Origin: Photobacterium sp. GJ3
GTDB taxonomy: Bacteria > Pseudomonadota > Gammaproteobacteria > Enterobacterales > Vibrionaceae
Direction of reading: 5' to 3'
NCBI RefSeq assembly: GCF_018199995.1
Contig: NZ_CP073579.1
Location: forward strand, 1,612,001 to 1,676,000
DNA: 64,000 bases
Part shown: positions 9,190 through 18,379 of the stretch, piece by piece
How the letters are laid out: every line of letters begins with the position of its first letter
Position numbering within the stretch: position 1 is the first letter of the stretch
Notes under the pieces: model-generated
Databases searched by the model: none
What the model saw: the letters and a program-made list of their open reading frames with translations, nothing else
What the model was told of the DNA's origin: nothing
Position numbers and translations under genes: made by a program

Positions 9190-9644
9190 TTGAATTCCGA
9201 CATGTCGATCCAACACTGGTTCCTATGGCGTTGTTGCTTGAAGCTGATCCGTCAGAAACCTGTATTCGGGCTTACTTGAATGATGCGTATTGTCTGGCGG
9301 CGGTTGTTGGGGGAGAAATTTTGGGTGTCTGTGTCGCCAAAGAGACGAAACCCGGCATTTATGAGATTTTCAATCTGGCTGTTGATCCGCTCTATCAGCA
9401 GCAGGGCATTGGCTCACAGCTGCTGTCAGCATTGTTTCCCCGGCTGAAAAAGCTCGGTGTGGATGTTGTCGAGCTGGGCACGGGCACTTTTGGCTACCAG
9501 CTGACGTTTTATCAGAAAATGGGGTTTCGGGTGGTATCCGTCGTGAAAGATTTTTTTACGGACCATTATGAGGAACCCATTTTTGAGCATGGCTTACAGC
9601 ACCGGGATATGCTCCGATTGCGTTTGAATTTTGCGGAGCAATAG
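9186..9644 (+). CDS. GNAT-family N-acetyltransferase
   Basis: 152 residues. Acetyl-CoA-binding motif A is present as NLAVDPLYQQQGIGSQLL, followed by YQKMGF. The start overlaps the stop of the preceding GNAT by 4 bp. The overall pattern resembles YvbK-like acetyltransferases, but the substrate cannot be told from sequence. The 224 bp downstream (9645-9868) contain short dyads such as GTCTCAAGAGAC near 9805 and the promoter region of the histidine kinase, with no gene seen. Confidence 0.85.
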   Translation: MIEFRHVDPTLVPMALLLEADPSETCIRAYLNDAYCLAAVVGGEILGVCVAKETKPGIYEIFNLAVDPLYQQQGIGSQLLSALFPRLKKLGVDVVELGTGTFGYQLTFYQKMGFRVVSVVKDFFTDHYEEPIFEHGLQHRDMLRLRLNFAEQ

Positions 9645-9868
9645 ATTGTTCTGCCCAACGGGCACCAATGCTGTGAAACGGGTATTTTCTTCAATTCAGA
9701 TCGAATTCTTGCTGCATTCCGATTGATCCTCCCTTGGCTATTGATGACAAATCTATAAAATATCTGGTCATTCAATTGGGAGGAGAATCACCTTTCTCCT
9801 GCATGTCTCAAGAGACGGTTTCCGGCTGAGAAGGCTGCGATAAAACCGGGCGGATAAAGGAACTCAGC

Positions 9869-11581
9869 ATGCCTCTGAGCGTAGATGACTGTCGTGCTGT
9901 ATGGCGGAACTGGACTCGTTGTCTGGTTACCGGTCTGGCTTTGCTGAGTAGTGTCAGTGTGCTGGCAGCCCAAGGCCGCGAAGTGATCGTGATTGGTGGC
10001 GATCATCATTATCCGCCTTACGAGTTTATCAATGACGATGGCGAGCCGGATGGATACAACACCGAGCTAACCCGTGCGATCGCTGAAGTCATGGGCATTC
10101 AGATTGAATTCCGGATGGGTGGCTGGGAAGATATCCGGCGTCAGTTGGATCAGGGCGAGATTGATATCGTACAGGGGATGGTGCAATCCAGTGCCCGGCA
10201 ACAGCGGTATAGCTTTTCTCCTCCGCACGCCATTGTGCATCAGTCTGTTTTTGCCCGAAAAGGGGCTGAACCGATTTTGGGTTTAGCTGACCTCAGCGGC
10301 AAATCGGTCATCGTGCAGCACAGCGGTGCCATGCATGACTTTCTGAACCATCAGCAACCCGGTGCCGGACTGGTTCTGGTGGACTCTCATGCCGATGCCC
10401 TCCGGTTGCTGGCCTCCGGTCAACATGATTACGCGCTGGTCGCCAATCTGCCCGGATTGTATACCGGCAAGGCCCTGGAGCTGTCGAATATCATTCCGGT
10501 GGGACGGCCGCTGGGCGCGCAGCATTACGGTTATGCGGTGCTGAAAGGGAATGAAGATCTGCTGGCCCAATTCAGCGAAGGGCTGGCGATTCTGAAAAAC
10601 ACGGGCCGCCAGCAGGCGATTTACGACAAATGGCTGGGACCGCTGGAAAACCAGAGCGTGAGTTGGAAGCAATTGGGCATGGCTGCCGCTGTGGTGTCGG
10701 GGATTCTGTTGCTGGTGCTGGGCGGCATTATGATCTGGAACCGTGCCCTCAGCCGGGAGGTGGCCCGCAGAACAGAAGCGCAGCAATTGCAGCAACAGCA
10801 ACTGATTCAGGCCGATAAAATGACGTCTCTGGGCATCTTAGTGTCCGGGATGGCGCATGAGATCAATAATCCCAGCAGTCTGTTATTGCTGAATCTGCCG
10901 TTGCTGAAAGATGCCTATCAGGATGCGGAAGACATTCTGGAAGCGCATTACCAGCAGCATGGCGATTTTTCGCTGGGCGGTTTGTCTTACAGCCGGATGC
11001 GGGATGAAATTCCATCGATGCTGGATGAGATGCTGGAAGGCACCCAGCGGATTCGTCGCATTGTGGACGATTTAAGAGATTTCGCCCGTCAGGAACCCAC
11101 CAATTGCCGTGATCATGTGGATCTGAATACAGTCACAGCGGCAGCGATTCGTTTAGTGGATCGCACGATTTCCCAGTCTACGCATCACTTTTCGGTAACT
11201 TACGGCGATAACCTCCCTGATTTTGAAGGGAACGCACAACGCATTGAACAGGTGGTGATTAATCTGATCATCAATGCCTGTCAGGCCCTGAGTTCACCGG
11301 AACAGGCGATTCAGGTCCGGACTGCATACCTCCCTGTGGAGAGAAAACTTACTCTGGTAGTACGGGATCAGGGACAGGGCATTGATCCTGAGCATGTGTC
11401 GCGTCTGAGCGATCCTTTCTTTACCACCAAACGGGAGCAGGGCGGAACCGGGCTGGGACTGTCGATTTCGTTCAGTATTGTCAGTGAACATGGCGGGACA
11501 CTCACTTACGACTCCATTCCTCAGCAAGGTACCTGCGTGACACTGGCACTGCCTGCCCATCAAAGGAATTCTGATTCATGA
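9869..11581 (+). CDS. Sensor histidine kinase with periplasmic solute-binding (SBP_bac_3) sensor domain
   Basis: 570 residues. Order: N-terminal signal/TM (about 15-35), a periplasmic amino-acid-binding-protein-like domain (about 40-265, with YPPYEFINDDGEPDGYN), TM helix (about 270-292, AAAVVSGILLLVLGGIMIW), short linker, HisKA with phospho-acceptor His330 in GMAHEINNP, and HATPase with N box NLIINACQAL and G boxes DQGQGID and GTGLGL. It should sense an extracytoplasmic ligand directly and phosphorylate the response regulator encoded next, whose ATG overlaps its stop (ATGA). The downstream symporter and aspartase suggest an acidic amino acid or C4-dicarboxylate ligand; that is inference. Confidence 0.93.
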   Translation: MPLSVDDCRAVWRNWTRCLVTGLALLSSVSVLAAQGREVIVIGGDHHYPPYEFINDDGEPDGYNTELTRAIAEVMGIQIEFRMGGWEDIRRQLDQGEIDIVQGMVQSSARQQRYSFSPPHAIVHQSVFARKGAEPILGLADLSGKSVIVQHSGAMHDFLNHQQPGAGLVLVDSHADALRLLASGQHDYALVANLPGLYTGKALELSNIIPVGRPLGAQHYGYAVLKGNEDLLAQFSEGLAILKNTGRQQAIYDKWLGPLENQSVSWKQLGMAAAVVSGILLLVLGGIMIWNRALSREVARRTEAQQLQQQQLIQADKMTSLGILVSGMAHEINNPSSLLLLNLPLLKDAYQDAEDILEAHYQQHGDFSLGGLSYSRMRDEIPSMLDEMLEGTQRIRRIVDDLRDFARQEPTNCRDHVDLNTVTAAAIRLVDRTISQSTHHFSVTYGDNLPDFEGNAQRIEQVVINLIINACQALSSPEQAIQVRTAYLPVERKLTLVVRDQGQGIDPEHVSRLSDPFFTTKREQGGTGLGLSISFSIVSEHGGTLTYDSIPQQGTCVTLALPAHQRNSDS

Positions 11582-12993
11582 ATAGCAATCCATACCCGGC
11601 ATTTGGCGTTTTACTGGTTGATGATGAACCGGCTTTTTTACGAAGTCTGAGCATTGTGCTGGAACGCCGTGGCGGGATTAACCATATATTTCAGTGTCAG
11701 GACAGCCGTGAAGCGATCGCAATGATAGAGCGGGAAAATATCGGGCTGGTGCTGTTGGATCTGACGATGCCGCATTTGTCCGGTGAAGCCTTGCTGACGC
11801 AGATCAAAGCCGAATTTCCGGAAGTCGCAGTGATCATTATCAGCGGTCTGAATCAGGCTGAAACGGCAATGAATTGTATCCGGCTTGGGGCCCATGATTA
11901 TTTCGTGAAAACCACGGAAGAGAACCGGCTGGTGGAAGGGGTGAAGCGCGTCATTTTACTGCAGGAGATGCAGGCAGAAAATTACGCTCTGCGTCGCCGT
12001 TTTCTCACCGATACACTGGAAAGGCCGGAGGTGTTCGCCAGGATCATCACTCGGGATAAGGCGATGCGCTCGGTGTTTCAGTATCTGGAGTCGGTCGCTC
12101 CCAGCAGCCAGCCCGTGATGATATGCGGTGAAAGCGGGGTCGGCAAAGAGCTGATTGCCCGGGCGCTGCATCGTTTAAGCAACCGGAATGGTCCGTTGAT
12201 CAGCGTGAATGTGGCCGGGCTGGACGACAATGTCTTTGCGGATACCTTGTTCGGCCATCATCGCGGGGCTTTTACCGGAGCAGATGCGGCTCGCGGCGGG
12301 CTGATTGAGCAGGCCGCGGGCGGGATGCTCTTTCTGGATGAGATTGGCGATCTGAGTCAGGCCTCGCAAGTGAAATTACTGCGGCTGATTCAGGAGGGGG
12401 AATATTACCCGCTTGGCAGCGACCGGCCCAAACGCCTGAAAGCCAGAATTGTGGTGGCCACGCATCAGGATCTGGTCCGGAAACAGGAGGCTGGTGAGTT
12501 CCGCAAAGATCTGTATTACCGGCTTAAAACGCATCAGGTCGATATTCCGCCACTGCGAAAACGCCGTCAGGATATTCCGCTACTGCTCGAGCATTTTTTG
12601 CAGGAAGCCGCCGATGAGCTGGGCAAAGAAAAGCCAACGATTCCTAAGGAGCTGCCAGTGTTGCTGGCTAATTACACCTTTCCCGGCAACATTCGGGAAT
12701 TACGGGCGCTGGCCTATGATGCGATGAGTCAGCATCGCGCCAGAATGCTGTCGATGGATGTGTTCCGACGGGTACTGGCGCAGCAAAAGTCCGATCCTGA
12801 ATCTGTCGCGCAGGCAGAAGTCATGCTGTTCGATCCGGATCTGCCTTTGCCTTCGTTACAGGACATCGGGGATTTACTGACACAGGAAGCGATGCGCCGC
12901 TCAGACGGCAATCAGTCACTGGCGGCCAGACTGCTCGGGATTTCGCAGCCTGCGTTGAGTAAGCGGTTGAAGAAAACCCAAATGGGTGAATGA
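11578..12993 (+). CDS. NtrC-family sigma-54-dependent response regulator
   Basis: 471 residues. Receiver domain (about 10-125) with VLLVDDEP, phospho-acceptor Asp61 in LVLLDLTMP, and the conserved Lys in YFVKT. AAA+ domain (about 145-385) with Walker A GESGVGKE, the sigma-54 contact loop GAFTGA and the downstream LFLDEIGDL. Fis-type HTH at the C-terminus (NQSLAARLLGISQPALSKRLKK). Partner of the overlapping sensor kinase. A sigma-54 promoter and a large inverted repeat lie directly downstream, in front of the symporter gene, which is the likely target. Confidence 0.95.
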   Translation: MNSNPYPAFGVLLVDDEPAFLRSLSIVLERRGGINHIFQCQDSREAIAMIERENIGLVLLDLTMPHLSGEALLTQIKAEFPEVAVIIISGLNQAETAMNCIRLGAHDYFVKTTEENRLVEGVKRVILLQEMQAENYALRRRFLTDTLERPEVFARIITRDKAMRSVFQYLESVAPSSQPVMICGESGVGKELIARALHRLSNRNGPLISVNVAGLDDNVFADTLFGHHRGAFTGADAARGGLIEQAAGGMLFLDEIGDLSQASQVKLLRLIQEGEYYPLGSDRPKRLKARIVVATHQDLVRKQEAGEFRKDLYYRLKTHQVDIPPLRKRRQDIPLLLEHFLQEAADELGKEKPTIPKELPVLLANYTFPGNIRELRALAYDAMSQHRARMLSMDVFRRVLAQQKSDPESVAQAEVMLFDPDLPLPSLQDIGDLLTQEAMRRSDGNQSLAARLLGISQPALSKRLKKTQMGE

Positions 12994-13018
12994 AACCCCT
13001 ATAACCTGTCTTAAGACT

Positions 13019-13096
13019 ATAACCAAAGGAATGTATATAACCCTTTGTTTTTATAGTGCTTATCGCGTGTCTTTCAATAGGTATTCCTTTGGTTAT
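13019..13096. promoter_or_regulatory. Candidate enhancer (UAS): 14-bp perfect inverted repeat pair
   Basis: ATAACCAAAGGAAT (13019-13032) and ATTCCTTTGGTTAT (13083-13096) are exact reverse complements, with centres about 64 bp apart. They lie 80-160 bp upstream of the sigma-54 promoter at 13176, the usual distance for an NtrC-type activator site. A related half-site, TATAACCCTTTG, lies between them. Binding by the adjacent response regulator is inferred. Confidence 0.65.
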
Positions 13097-13175
13097 ACCC
13101 CATTGCATCACGGGCCACTGTCTTTTTAAAACATAAAAATGATAAAAATCAAATAGATATGCCATTGGAACAATT

Positions 13176-13191
13176 TGGCATCATGCTTGCA
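13176..13191 (+). promoter_or_regulatory. Sigma-54 promoter of the symporter gene
   Basis: TGGCATCATGCTTGCA has the -24 GG and -12 GC elements at correct spacing and differs little from the TGGCACN5TTGCA consensus. It lies about 110 bp before the symporter start and directly after a sigma-54 activator gene. Confidence 0.85.
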
Positions 13192-13300
13192 ACAATTCTG
13201 CTTCTTTAAATGTGGGACAACCCACGCATCATGATGAGCAAAGCAGTGAGCGTTCCTGAAACAGAACGTCCTGACTTTTGCCAATGGAAGAGGGATCAAC

Positions 13301-14590
13301 ATGGATCAAGCAAGCGTGAAGCCGTCGCCGAAAGGGGTTTGGGGCCGACTGGCATTGTGGAAAAAAATTCTGGTCGGGATGATTTTGGGGGTGATCGCCG
13401 GCAGTCTGATGGGCCCGGATGCCGAGCTGCTGAAACCGATTGGTACATTGTTTGTGAATGCAATCAAAATGCTGATTGTGCCCCTGGTATTTTGTTCGCT
13501 GGTTGTGGGTGTGACTTCAATGCAAGACACCCGGAAAATGGGCCGGATTGGCGCAAAGTCAATTGTGATCTATCTGGGCACGACCGCTGTGGCCATCAGT
13601 GTGGGTCTGGGCCTGTCGCATATTCTGGCACCGGGCGCCGGACTGGGAATGACAGCTTCTGCTGCTGCCGCAGATGCGAAAGAAGCGCCAACTCTGGTTC
13701 AGACCATTCTCAGTCTGATTCCGAATAACCCGATCAGCGCGCTGGCTGCGGGGAATATTCTCCAAATTATTGTGTTTGCGCTGGGTCTGGGTGTTGCATT
13801 GAACCTGTGTGGTGAAAAAGGCAAACCAGCAGTACAAGTGTTTGAAAGTCTGGCGGAAGCCATGTACAAACTGACCGAACTGGTGATGAAGCTCGCGCCT
13901 TACGGGATTTTCGGCCTGATGGCTTGGGTCGCCGGTAAATACGGCCTGGAAATTCTGCTGCCGCTGTTCAAGGTGATTGGGGTGGCCTATCTGGGGAGTG
14001 TGATCCTGGTATTGCTGTTCTATCCTGCTGTAATTCAGGTGGTGGGCCGTTTGAATCCTGTGCCTTATATCAAAGGGATCATGACACCGGCTGCCGTTGC
14101 GTTCACAACAACCAGTAGTTCAGGGACGCTGCCTGCGAGTATCAAATGTGCCCGTGAAGATCTGGGTGTCTCGAAAGGTGTTTCCAGTTTTGTCTTGCCG
14201 CTGGGTGCAACCATCAATATGGACGGCACGGCCCTGTATCAGGGGGTTGCAGCACTGTTTGTTGCTCAGGCTTTTGGTATCCAGTTGGAATTTGCGGACT
14301 ACGTGACCATTGTCATGACGGCGACACTGGCGTCGATTGGTACGGCAGGCGTGCCGGGGGCTGGTCTGATTATGTTGTCGCTGGTGCTGACGACGGTTGG
14401 CCTGCCAATGGAAGGTCTGGCAATTATCGCCGGTATCGATCGGATTCTGGACATGGCCCGGACCACTGTGAACGTTTGTGGCGACCTGATGGTGTCTGTT
14501 CTGGTTGGTCGCAGTGAGGGCGAGCTGGATGAAAGCATCTATTACAGTGCTGAGGGCGAAAACCTGAAAGTGAAAGAAGAAACCGCCTGA
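13301..14590 (+). CDS. Dicarboxylate/amino acid:cation symporter (DAACS, GltP/DctA family)
   Basis: 429 residues with about eight TM helices plus re-entrant loops. Family hallmarks are visible: the serine-rich hairpin TTSSSGTLP, the TM7 motif NMDGTALYQG and the second hairpin GTAGVPGAG. These proteins import glutamate, aspartate or C4-dicarboxylates with Na+ or H+. It follows a two-component system, a perfect inverted repeat and a sigma-54 promoter, and precedes aspartase, so aspartate uptake is the best guess. The start has an AAGAGGG site. Confidence 0.94.
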   Translation: MDQASVKPSPKGVWGRLALWKKILVGMILGVIAGSLMGPDAELLKPIGTLFVNAIKMLIVPLVFCSLVVGVTSMQDTRKMGRIGAKSIVIYLGTTAVAISVGLGLSHILAPGAGLGMTASAAAADAKEAPTLVQTILSLIPNNPISALAAGNILQIIVFALGLGVALNLCGEKGKPAVQVFESLAEAMYKLTELVMKLAPYGIFGLMAWVAGKYGLEILLPLFKVIGVAYLGSVILVLLFYPAVIQVVGRLNPVPYIKGIMTPAAVAFTTTSSSGTLPASIKCAREDLGVSKGVSSFVLPLGATINMDGTALYQGVAALFVAQAFGIQLEFADYVTIVMTATLASIGTAGVPGAGLIMLSLVLTTVGLPMEGLAIIAGIDRILDMARTTVNVCGDLMVSVLVGRSEGELDESIYYSAEGENLKVKEETA

Positions 14591-14613
14591 CGGCTCATCG
14601 TGAAAAAGAATGC

Positions 14614-14640
14614 AAAGGCCAGCTTTTCAGCTGGCCTTTT
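14614..14640 (+). terminator. Rho-independent terminator after the symporter
   Basis: Stem AAAGGCCAGCT / AGCTGGCCTTTT with a 4-nt loop and a T-run, 23 bp after the stop codon. It separates the symporter from aspartase, which must have its own promoter. Confidence 0.92.
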
Positions 14641-14979
14641 TCATTCCTCTGATGCATGGGAAAATCGAATTTGTGACGAAGGATAAATTTCATGATGCAC
14701 ATTGTTTTGATGAAAGGTGGGAAGGCCAGAAAAGTGATCGCAGAGCCGTTTGGGTAATCATGCCTTGGAATGGGATAAAGCTGATTAATTATCCGTTGGT
14801 TTGAAATAGGATTTCACTGCAGAGGGCTGAAAAAACGGAATAACTATAATTTTCTGTTGAATGCAATCATTTCCGCTATGCATTAATTGCATCATCGCTT
14901 ACTTTTCAGCATTTCCTTTTGCCGGGTAAAAAGAACATTGTATTTCCGTCTTTTCTACCCAGAGTCAAAGGTGACCGCT
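14641..14979 (+). other. Upstream region of aspA, no gene
   Basis: 339 bp with no credible coding frame. AT-rich near 14830-14890, with a dyad ATGCA-N5-TGCAT at about 14878-14892. It presumably holds the aspA promoter, but I could not assign a -10/-35, sigma-54 or CRP/FNR site with confidence. Confidence 0.5.
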
Positions 14980-16410
14980 ATGTTAGACATTGCCCAAAAG
15001 GTACGTATTGAAGAAGACCTGCTCGGCACACGTGAAATCCCTGCGAATGCATATTACGGTATTCACTCCCTGCGCGCTTACGAGAATTTTAATATTTCAT
15101 CCATGCGTATTTCGGATATTCCGGAATTTGTGCGTGGCATGGTTTTTACCAAAAAAGCAGCCGCACGAGCGAATATGGCGCTGGGTTCGATTCCATCCGA
15201 TGTTGGTCAGATGATTATTCAGGCCTGCGATCTGATTCTGGAAACCGGCAAGTGCATGGATCAGTTTATTTCAGATGTTTATCAGGGCGGCGCTGGCACC
15301 TCGGTCAACATGAACACCAATGAAGTGATCGCAAACGTTGCCTTGGAACTGATGGGTCGTGAAAAGGGTGAGTACCACATCATTAACCCGAATGATCACG
15401 TGAACAAAAGTCAGTCGACCAACTGTGCGTATCCGACAGGCTTCCGCATTGCGGTCTATCACAGCATCATGAAACTGCTGGGCTCAATTGAGCATCTGCA
15501 GGCAGCATTCGATGCGAAAAGCGTAGAATTTTCCGACGTGCTGAAGATGGGCCGTACCCAGCTTCAGGATGCCGTGCCAATGACGGTCGGCCAGGAATTC
15601 CGTGCCTTCAGCGTGCTACTGAAAGAAGAGATTAAAAACCTGCATTACGCTGCCGCGCTGCTGCTGGAAGTGAATTTGGGTGCAACCGCCATCGGTACTG
15701 GTCTGAATGCCCCCGCGGGTTATCAGGCGCTGGCTGTGCAATATCTGGCGGAAGCAACAGGTCTGGACTGCGTACCGGCAGAAGATCTGATTGAGGCGAC
15801 CTCAGATTGCGGCGCTTATGTGACTGTACATGCGGCCCTGAAACGTCTGGCGGTGAAAATGTCCAAGGTGTCGAATGACCTGCGCTTGCTGTCATCCGGC
15901 CCGCGTGCTGGTCTGAATGAAATCAACCTGCCTGAAATGCAGGCGGGCTCATCCATCATGCCAGCAAAAGTAAACCCAGTGATTCCGGAAGTGGTGAATC
16001 AGGTGTGCTTTAAGGTGATCGGCAATGACACCACAGTGACCATGGCTGCGGAAGCAGGCCAGTTGCAACTGAACGTGATGGAGCCTGTGATTGGCCAGGC
16101 ACTGTTTGAATCGATTGAACTGCTGGGCAATGCCTGCATCAATCTGGCGGACAAATGTGTGTCGGGTATTACCGTGAACCGTCAGATCTGTGAAGATTAC
16201 GTGTTTAACTCAATCGGTATCGTGACTTATCTGAATCCGTACATCGGCCATCATGAAGGCGATATCGTCGGTAAGATTTGTGCAGAAACCGGCCGCAGCG
16301 TGAAGGAAGTTGCGCTGGAGCGCGGGTTACTGAGTGAAGATGATCTGAACGATATCTTCTCGGCACAGAATCTGATGCGCCCGGTGTATAAAGCCAAGCT
16401 GTATAGCTGA
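14980..16410 (+). CDS. aspA: Aspartate ammonia-lyase (aspartase)
   Basis: 476 residues from the ATG at 14980. It catalyses aspartate to fumarate plus ammonia in the cytoplasm as a homotetramer. The fumarase/aspartase signature GSSIMPAKVNPV is present, as are TSVNMNTNEVIAN and NKSQSTN, which are typical of aspartase. The frame is open upstream (from 14887), but aspartases begin near MLDIAQKVRIEEDLLG, so the internal ATG is chosen. Together with the symporter upstream it forms an uptake-and-deamination route for aspartate. Confidence 0.96.
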   Translation: MLDIAQKVRIEEDLLGTREIPANAYYGIHSLRAYENFNISSMRISDIPEFVRGMVFTKKAAARANMALGSIPSDVGQMIIQACDLILETGKCMDQFISDVYQGGAGTSVNMNTNEVIANVALELMGREKGEYHIINPNDHVNKSQSTNCAYPTGFRIAVYHSIMKLLGSIEHLQAAFDAKSVEFSDVLKMGRTQLQDAVPMTVGQEFRAFSVLLKEEIKNLHYAAALLLEVNLGATAIGTGLNAPAGYQALAVQYLAEATGLDCVPAEDLIEATSDCGAYVTVHAALKRLAVKMSKVSNDLRLLSSGPRAGLNEINLPEMQAGSSIMPAKVNPVIPEVVNQVCFKVIGNDTTVTMAAEAGQLQLNVMEPVIGQALFESIELLGNACINLADKCVSGITVNRQICEDYVFNSIGIVTYLNPYIGHHEGDIVGKICAETGRSVKEVALERGLLSEDDLNDIFSAQNLMRPVYKAKLYS

Positions 16411-16456
16411 AACACATCCAAAGAATAACAACAAAAGGTCTAGTACCGCCCTACAC

Positions 16457-16484
16457 CCTCCCTGTTCGCAGGGAGGTTTTTTCT
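16457..16484 (+). terminator. Rho-independent terminator of aspA
   Basis: Stem CCTCCCTG / CAGGGAGG with a TTCG tetraloop followed by six T, 46 bp after the aspA stop. Confidence 0.92.
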
Positions 16485-16738
16485 TTTCTCCCTCCTCTCT
16501 CCTCTCTGTCCTGAGTCTTGTCGTGCTGTGACGCCAATAATGACATTTGCTGAAAACATGCCAGAACACGTTGTGTTTTTTATGCATGCCGACTGATCAA
16601 CGGGTGCTTATCTGTGTGGAGACATCGAGAAAGCAAGTACTTTGAACTGGTCTAAACTGGAGCTACAGGCATGACCTGATACGCAATATGAAAGTATGTT
16701 TGTTGAACAGGTTTTCATGAATGAAGGAAGGAATCAGA

Positions 16739-18295
16739 ATGAATACGAATCATTTTAGGTGGCTGTATTTTATTTTGTTGCTGGTTATTGCATCGGTTTC
16801 AGTGGGTGCCTCTGCTGCAACAGACAAACCCAACATTCTTGTCATATTCGGAGATGATATCGGGCAGACGAATGTCTCCGCATATTCGATGGGAGTAGTG
16901 GGGTATCGCACCCCGAACATTGACCGAATTGCTTCGGAAGGCATGATCTTTACAGATTATTATGCTGAACAGAGTTGTACTGCAGGTCGCTCAACATTTA
17001 TAACCGGGCAATCGACTTATCGGACCGGTTTGTCCAAAGTCGGTTTGCCGGGCGCTGATTTAGGGTTGCAGAAAGAAGACCCGACCATTGCGGAACTGCT
17101 GAAGCCTCTCGGTTACGCCACGGGTCAGTTTGGTAAAAACCACTTGGGTGATCGGGATGAGTTTTTGCCAACAAGTCATGGATTTGATGAATTCTTTGGT
17201 AACCTCTATCACTTGAATGCAGAAGAAGAACCTGAAAATTTTAACTACCCTCAAGATGAAGCATTCAGGAAAAAATATAGCCCTCGTGGTGTCATTCATT
17301 CCACGGCTGACGGCAAAATTGAAGATACCGGTCCTTTATCAAGAAAACGTATGGAAACCGTGGATGAAGAAACCTTAGATGCTGCAATCCAATTTATGGA
17401 AAAGTCAGTGAAAGATGAAAAGCCGTTTTTCGTTTGGTGGAATGCAACACGAATGCATTTATATACTCATGTGAAAGAGGCGAATCGTGATAAACCGGGA
17501 CTTAACGCCAGAACTGAATATGCAGATGGTATGATCGAACATGACAGCCATGTGGGTATTTTGCTCGACAAACTGGATGAAATGAACATTGCTGATAACA
17601 CCATCGTCATTTATACAACGGATAACGGCCCGCATAAAAATACCTGGCCAGATGGTGGTTTGAGTCCATTCCGGAGTGAGAAAAACACCAATTGGGAAGG
17701 TGCATTCCGTGTCCCTGCGATGATTCGCTGGCCTGGGAAAATCAAAGCGAATCAGGTTTCAAATGAGATCATCAGTGGACTGGACTGGTTACCGACTTTG
17801 CTTGCAGCTGCAGGTGACGCCGATGTGAAAGACAAACTGCTCAAAGGGATGAAAGCCAATGGTGAGACGTTCAAAGTACACTTAGATGGTTATAATCAGC
17901 TTCCTTATCTGACCGGTAAAGAAGAAAAGTCGCCACGAAAAGATTTTTTCTATTTTAATGATGATGGTCAACTGGTGGCAATGCGGTTTGAAAGCTGGAA
18001 AATTGTCTTTATGGAGCAACGCGTTCCGGGCACTTTAAGGGTCTGGGCTGAACCTTTCATCCCGCTACGTTTGCCGAAGATCTTTAATTTGCGTGCTGAT
18101 CCCTATGAATCGGCAGATATTACTTCAAATACATATTATGAGTGGGTACTCCGTCATGCGTTTTTGCTAGTGCCTGCGCAGCAGTATGTGGCTCAGTTCC
18201 TGGAAACATTTAAAGAGTTTCCACCCAGACAAAAACCTGCGTCATTTAATCTGGATGAAGTCATGCGAAAGCTATCTGAATCACAGAATCATTAA
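16739..18295 (+). CDS. Secreted arylsulfatase (formylglycine-dependent)
   Basis: 518 residues from the ATG at 16739, preceded by AAGGAAGG; another in-frame ATG lies 6 codons upstream. A signal peptide is visible (about residues 1-27, hydrophobic core then ASA-A). The sulfatase core has FGDDIG metal ligands near the N-terminus, the modification motif SCTAGRS in which Cys becomes formylglycine, GKNHLGD and a TTDNGPHKNTW segment. It hydrolyses sulfate esters in the periplasm or outside. No maturase (FGE or anSME) or sulfate transporter is nearby. Codon use is somewhat more AT-rich than aspA. It stands alone between two terminators. Confidence 0.92.
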   Translation: MNTNHFRWLYFILLLVIASVSVGASAATDKPNILVIFGDDIGQTNVSAYSMGVVGYRTPNIDRIASEGMIFTDYYAEQSCTAGRSTFITGQSTYRTGLSKVGLPGADLGLQKEDPTIAELLKPLGYATGQFGKNHLGDRDEFLPTSHGFDEFFGNLYHLNAEEEPENFNYPQDEAFRKKYSPRGVIHSTADGKIEDTGPLSRKRMETVDEETLDAAIQFMEKSVKDEKPFFVWWNATRMHLYTHVKEANRDKPGLNARTEYADGMIEHDSHVGILLDKLDEMNIADNTIVIYTTDNGPHKNTWPDGGLSPFRSEKNTNWEGAFRVPAMIRWPGKIKANQVSNEIISGLDWLPTLLAAAGDADVKDKLLKGMKANGETFKVHLDGYNQLPYLTGKEEKSPRKDFFYFNDDGQLVAMRFESWKIVFMEQRVPGTLRVWAEPFIPLRLPKIFNLRADPYESADITSNTYYEWVLRHAFLLVPAQQYVAQFLETFKEFPPRQKPASFNLDEVMRKLSESQNH

Positions 18296-18332
18296 GCTAA
18301 TTGAACTGAAACGAAACAGTTTCATGTTAGAA

Positions 18333-18363
18333 GGCGCAATTTTTGATTGCGCCTCCTTTTTTG
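18333..18363 (+). terminator. Rho-independent terminator
   Basis: GGCGCAA / TTGCGCC stem, 7-nt loop, then CTCCTTTTTT. Lies between the sulfatase and the convergent LysR gene and serves the sulfatase. Confidence 0.88.
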
Positions 18364-18379
18364 GCCGATGGTGCAGAAG

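Noticed and set aside
14610..14804. 64-codon frame after the symporter
   Set aside because: Begins within the terminator hairpin and has no recognisable domain.
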